From Congregicoccus sp964517665 (GTDB lineage: Bacteria; Verrucomicrobiota; Verrucomicrobiia; Opitutales; Opitutaceae), in assembly GCA_964517665.1 (NCBI GenBank), contig CAZFCY010000107.1, positions 1 to 17,363 of the forward strand: a stretch of 17,363 nt of DNA, in the 5' to 3' direction. Below are positions 14,348 through 17,363 of this stretch, piece by piece. Position 1 is the first letter of the stretch. Every line of letters starts with the position of its first letter. A program made the position numbers and the translations under genes. The notes below the pieces were generated by a model. That model did not search any database, was not told the origin of the DNA, and saw only the letters and a list, made by a program, of their open reading frames with translations.

Positions 14348-15754
14348 TCATGTCTGCGGTTCCTGCCAGCGGCCGATCTCGTGGAGGTAGCGCTCGAGTT
14401 GTGTGTAGCCGTCGGAGCCGACTTTGCTTCCGTCCGCCGGATCGTTCGGATTCAACTCGTTCACGACTTCCCAGGCGTCGGGCATTCCGTCGCGGTCGGT
14501 GTCCGCCGGGGCCGAAGCGGACCGCAGCGCCGGCCAGCCGCCGACGTCCTCCTGGCTCTGGATGATCCGGCCGGCGCCGTTGCGGACGTCATGCACGATG
14601 CGCACGTCCACCGCATCACGTTTCGGCAGGCTGGCGCCGCCGCTGTGCAGCACGCGCCGATAGGCGGCGGCCGCATCGTTCGTGATCACCGGTCCGGCCT
14701 CGAACGGCCGGCTCTGTTTGTAGGAGCGGATGTCGTCCGCGGTCCAGGTCTTGCGAAAGGCGACCAGGCTCCATGGGTCTTCCGGCGCCTTTCCATCGAA
14801 GACATTGCCGGCGAAGCAGGCGCGGTTGTAAGGCGACCCCGTCGAGTAGGCAAACCCGTCCGGCTCGGAGTCGGCTCCGGGCAGCAGATAGTTGCCTATA
14901 TAGTTGAGACGGGTGACGCTGACGGAGTCGGCGTTGTAGCCCGCATATCCGCCGCCCCAGTTATATATAACGTTGTTGCGAAAATCGAGCAGCAGTCCCT
15001 CCGGGTCCTTGTCGTGCGGGTTGGAATCGTAGTTGCCCGGGCGCGGATTGCGGCCGCGATTGTGCGCATAGAGATTGCGGAGAAAGCTGTATTGCGCGCC
15101 GCCGGTTCCCCGGATGAGCGAGCCGAAGCCATGGCCATCGGGATTGAGCCCCTCGGTGATGAAACACCACTGCACCGTGACGCGCGTCAGCGTCGGCCTC
15201 CGGGTCGAGGCGGACAGCACCTCGTCGAGGCTCCAGCTCGCCGAGCAGTGATCCACGATGATGTCGGTTCCCGCGGAGAGGCTGAGCGCGTCCTTGCCCT
15301 GGAGGCTGCCCTGGCCGTGACGGCCGTCGCCGAGGCGGAAACGGAGGTAGCGCACGATCACATCGTGCGTCTGGATGCGCACCGTCTCGCCCTTCACGCA
15401 GATGCCGTCACCCGGCGCCGTCTGGCCCGCGATGGTGATAAACGGGTTCTCGACATCCAGGCCCGTCGTCAGCTCGATCGTTCCGGAGATTTCGAAGACG
15501 ACCGTGCGCGGGCCTTCCTGCTCGACGGCCCAGCGCAGGCTGCCGGGGCCTTTGTCGTTCAGGTTGGTGACGTGCAGGACGCGGCCTCCGCGCCCGCCCT
15601 TGGCGTAGGCGCCGAAACCCTCGGCGCCGGGAAAAGCGAGCTGCCTGTCGGCGGCTGCCGAAACCGGCGAGGGTGGGAAGAGGAGCATCGCAGCGGCCAG
15701 AGGCGCGATCGACAGGAGCGAGGCCACGAAGGGGAGCGTTGGGGGTTGTTTCAT
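14348..15754 (-). CDS. secreted pectate lyase, PL1 type
   Basis: The product is 468 residues with a signal peptide (about 1-34, ending PVSAAA) and a right-handed beta-helix pectate lyase domain. Family landmarks are AFPGAEGFGAYAKGGRGG (40-57), VTNLNDKGPGSLRWAV (62-77), VVFEISGTIEL, ITIAGQTAPGDGICVKG (106-122), VDHCSASWSLDE (167-178) with calcium-site acidic residues, and LYAHNRGRNPRPGNYDSNP (228-246), which carries the Arg expected for beta-elimination. The enzyme should cleave polygalacturonate outside the cytoplasm. The C-terminus has an EF-hand-like DTDRDGMPDAWE (418-429), typical of calcium-binding linkers in secreted lyases of this type. The ATG at 15754 has no Shine-Dalgarno sequence. 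It lies downstream of the barrel glycosidase-like gene on the same strand, 319 bases apart. Confidence 0.93.
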   Translation of the reverse strand: MKQPPTLPFVASLLSIAPLAAAMLLFPPSPVSAAADRQLAFPGAEGFGAYAKGGRGGRVLHVTNLNDKGPGSLRWAVEQEGPRTVVFEISGTIELTTGLDVENPFITIAGQTAPGDGICVKGETVRIQTHDVIVRYLRFRLGDGRHGQGSLQGKDALSLSAGTDIIVDHCSASWSLDEVLSASTRRPTLTRVTVQWCFITEGLNPDGHGFGSLIRGTGGAQYSFLRNLYAHNRGRNPRPGNYDSNPHDKDPEGLLLDFRNNVIYNWGGGYAGYNADSVSVTRLNYIGNYLLPGADSEPDGFAYSTGSPYNRACFAGNVFDGKAPEDPWSLVAFRKTWTADDIRSYKQSRPFEAGPVITNDAAAAYRRVLHSGGASLPKRDAVDVRIVHDVRNGAGRIIQSQEDVGGWPALRSASAPADTDRDGMPDAWEVVNELNPNDPADGSKVGSDGYTQLERYLHEIGRWQEPQT

Positions 15755-15910
15755 GGAGAGAACAGGGGAGGAAGGCGTTCAATGTGGCACGTTTCCGGCG
15801 GAGAGTCTTCCGGTCCGGCCGGGGTCTTTGGCGCGCATCCTAATTCTACTTTGTCGAGAATTGGATGGTGGCCACGAAAGGACGGGAAAAGCGGAAGGAT
15901 GCTCGCAAAG

Positions 15911-15951
15911 AGGCGCAAAAAGCGCAAAAGGAAGTTCCACTATTTGCGCCT
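15911..15951. repeat. A-rich inverted repeat
   Basis: AGGCGCAAA (15911-15919) is the reverse complement of TTTGCGCCT (15943-15951). The neighbouring AAAAAGCGCAAA gives an alternative register against TTTGCGCCTTTTT. The composition differs sharply from the surrounding genes, suggesting a dispersed element. Confidence 0.6.
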
Positions 15952-15975
15952 TTTTCGGCTATGGCTCGATCTTGA

Positions 15976-16007
15976 CAAAGCAGAGCCGGGACGGCTCTGC
16001 CGCTTTG
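15976..16007. repeat. two-part stem-loop
   Basis: CAGAGCC (15981-15987) pairs with GGCTCTG (15993-15999) around GGGAC. CAAAG (15976-15980) and CTTTG (16003-16007) extend the stem across a 3-base bulge. It lies about 65 bases beyond the stop of the barrel gene and could slow or end transcription, but it lacks a clean T-run on the minus strand. Confidence 0.6.
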
Positions 16008-16073
16008 GCTTAACCTGGCGCCATTCTCTTCCGACCCTTTCCGTTCGCGCGGATCATGCCAGGTCGAGACCTG

Positions 16074-17363
16074 TTACACGTGCTCGAGCCGTGCTTCCGG
16101 GTCGAAGTGTTTGATCGGCTCGTCTCCGCTCTTTCGGGCTCCATCCAGCCCGAACTCCAGACCGAAGAGGTGCATCACGATGAACTCGAAGAAGCCGCCG
16201 ACGCAGAGGATGGCCCAGTCGTTGATATAGGGCCACTCGGTGGGCGCTTTGCGCGCGCCGCCGTTCTCGAGCGGCGCGGCTGCCTCGACAAAATGAGCCT
16301 GCGCGAATGGGCCCTGGTTGGCGCTGCGCGCGAGGCCGGGCAGCCAGCGTTCGAGCAGGTCCCAGCGTTCCGCGCGCGCGAGGGCGCAGAGGGCGAGGCC
16401 GACCCAGCCGGGATAGCAGCCGTTCCACTGGTGGTCGGGCCGCAGCGAGAAATCCACGTCGCTGTCGAGAGGCGACAATGCGGCCATCCATGTGGCCGTC
16501 ATCAGTTCAGTTTCGAAAAACCTCAGCATCTCCTCCACCTGCCGCGGCGCGAGGTCTTGCGGAATGAGATTGAGCACGTGGACGAAGTCCCAGGCGTGCC
16601 GCACCGGGACGAGCGAGCCGTCCGGCTGGCGGCACGCCCAGTACCCGCCACCTGGGACGTAAAGCTCCTGCACGCGCGGGACGAGCGCATCCGCCTCCTC
16701 GCGCAGCCTTGCCGCCTCGTCCGCTCGACCCAGATGCTCGAGGAGGTCCGCGACTTCGCGCAGGATCCAGATGTTGGCGGCGTTGAGCGACGCGACCTCG
16801 TGCGTGTAGCTGCCGACGCACTCGAGCAGGCTGTTGCGATCGCCGTAGTCGGCGAGCCCGTGGCCGCGGTCGAGCGCGCGATGGTGCGCGGCCATGCCGA
16901 GAAGGTGCTCGAGAACCGTCCGCTCTCCGGCACGGGTGTCGAGAAACGCGAGGTCGCCGGTGACGCGAACGTAGGCCATGATGAGGCGCGTCATGGCGAA
17001 GTCGTTGCACGAATACCAATTGCCCGAGTTTCCACCACTCACGTACTCGACGCCGAAGTGACTGTAAATATCCCGCGTGAGCCAGAGCTCGATCGACTCG
17101 CGGAGGCAGCGGGGATCGAGCATCGCGAGCAGCCACGCGCTGAGCGACCAGTCGTTGATGCAGCTCAACGTGACCCAATAGCGCGGCATCAGTGTAACAT
17201 ACGTCCGCCCGCCGCGAACGGCTGTTCCGATGCGCTTGCAGTAGATCACGCCGATGACGGCGCTTCGATAGAGCGCAAGGAGGCCGGCGTTGCTCGTTCG
17301 GAGTGTCGGGAGGTGGCCGCTGTAGCGGTCGCTGCCGGGCGTGAATGCCGCGTCGATCTCCGC
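16074..17363 (-). CDS. (alpha/alpha)6-barrel glycoside hydrolase-like protein, partial (N-terminus outside window)
   Basis: The frame runs from the right edge to TAA at 16074, giving 429 visible residues. A GTG at 17249 is possible, but codons upstream remain open and protein-like (YSGHLPTLRTSNAGLLALYR), so the true start is beyond the window. The sequence is helix-rich with aromatic and acidic loop motifs typical of (alpha/alpha)6 glycosidases: LSCINDWSLSAWLLAMLDP, GGNSGNWYSCNDFAMTRLI, LECVGSYTHEVASLNAANIW, VRHAWDFVHVLNLIP, LRPDHQWNGCYPGWVGLAL and TEWPYINDWAIL. I associate this with the GH63/MGH1-like superfamily, but the exact family and substrate are uncertain. The DWS and DHQWN segments are candidate acid/base sites (inference). 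It heads the minus-strand carbohydrate gene series. An uncharacterised protein with this fold is the alternative. Confidence 0.7.
   Translation of the reverse strand, partial: AEIDAAFTPGSDRYSGHLPTLRTSNAGLLALYRSAVIGVIYCKRIGTAVRGGRTYVTLMPRYWVTLSCINDWSLSAWLLAMLDPRCLRESIELWLTRDIYSHFGVEYVSGGNSGNWYSCNDFAMTRLIMAYVRVTGDLAFLDTRAGERTVLEHLLGMAAHHRALDRGHGLADYGDRNSLLECVGSYTHEVASLNAANIWILREVADLLEHLGRADEAARLREEADALVPRVQELYVPGGGYWACRQPDGSLVPVRHAWDFVHVLNLIPQDLAPRQVEEMLRFFETELMTATWMAALSPLDSDVDFSLRPDHQWNGCYPGWVGLALCALARAERWDLLERWLPGLARSANQGPFAQAHFVEAAAPLENGGARKAPTEWPYINDWAILCVGGFFEFIVMHLFGLEFGLDGARKSGDEPIKHFDPEARLEHV

Larger units (their letters stand above)
15755..16073. other. intergenic region with two inverted repeats
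   Basis: These 319 bases separate two minus-strand genes and must hold any promoter for the pectate lyase. Two palindromic segments (15911-15951 and 15976-16007) occupy the right-hand half. I see no gene and no definite promoter. Confidence 0.5.

Noticed and set aside
14309..16114. Plus-strand frame of 601 codons
   Set aside because: It is antisense to the pectate lyase gene, which has a full set of family motifs. The translation shows no domain.

Overview
The window looks like a chromosomal scaffold from a GC-rich, Gram-negative polysaccharide degrader, most likely an Opitutaceae-type member of the Verrucomicrobiota. This is an inference. It rests on a 1115-residue TonB-dependent receptor with the LSPFEVDASKNxGYYAxNTLAGSRL-like mature N-terminus I associate with that family, on several secreted carbohydrate-active proteins, on the absence of a SusD partner, and on intergenic spaces full of palindromic repeats. 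A run of ten Ns (4492-4501) and a frame disruption near 6764 suggest a draft assembly.

Layout. Positions 1-957 hold a possible 36-codon peptide gene, a degenerate tRNA-3'-end-like stretch and a small three-helix membrane protein on the minus strand. Positions 958-3927 (plus) are a tight two-gene unit: a secreted seven-Asp-box beta-propeller, then a secreted 637-residue alpha-toroid protein that resembles polysaccharide lyases but that I cannot place in a known family. Two palindromic elements (3923-4009 and 4044-4108) separate it from an L-glyceraldehyde-3-phosphate reductase of the YghZ/Gpr type (4193-5192, with the N gap). A UPF0126/TRIC-type membrane protein follows (5373-6011). It converges on a TMTC-like multi-pass membrane protein with TPR repeats (8110-6031, minus) that is broken by a frameshift where the membrane part meets the TPR part.

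From 8461 to the right edge every gene is on the minus strand. In transcription order from the right these are a truncated (alpha/alpha)6-barrel glycosidase-like protein, a secreted PL1-type pectate lyase, a YegP-like UPF0339 protein, a secreted LamG-like lectin-fold protein, and the TonB-dependent receptor with a strong rho-independent terminator. The pectate lyase, LamG protein, barrel protein and receptor plausibly form a loose pectin or hemicellulose utilisation locus: extracellular cleavage followed by TonB-driven oligosaccharide import. They are separated by gaps of about 320-670 bases, so they are not one compact operon.

The most distinctive structure outside the genes is a set of at least five different palindromic or multi-hairpin elements in the intergenic gaps. 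One has three arms closed by an outer stem and contains a gene's stop codon. Another is present as two related 40-base copies either side of the YegP gene. The best candidate for new biology among the proteins is the unassigned toroid protein with its propeller partner.
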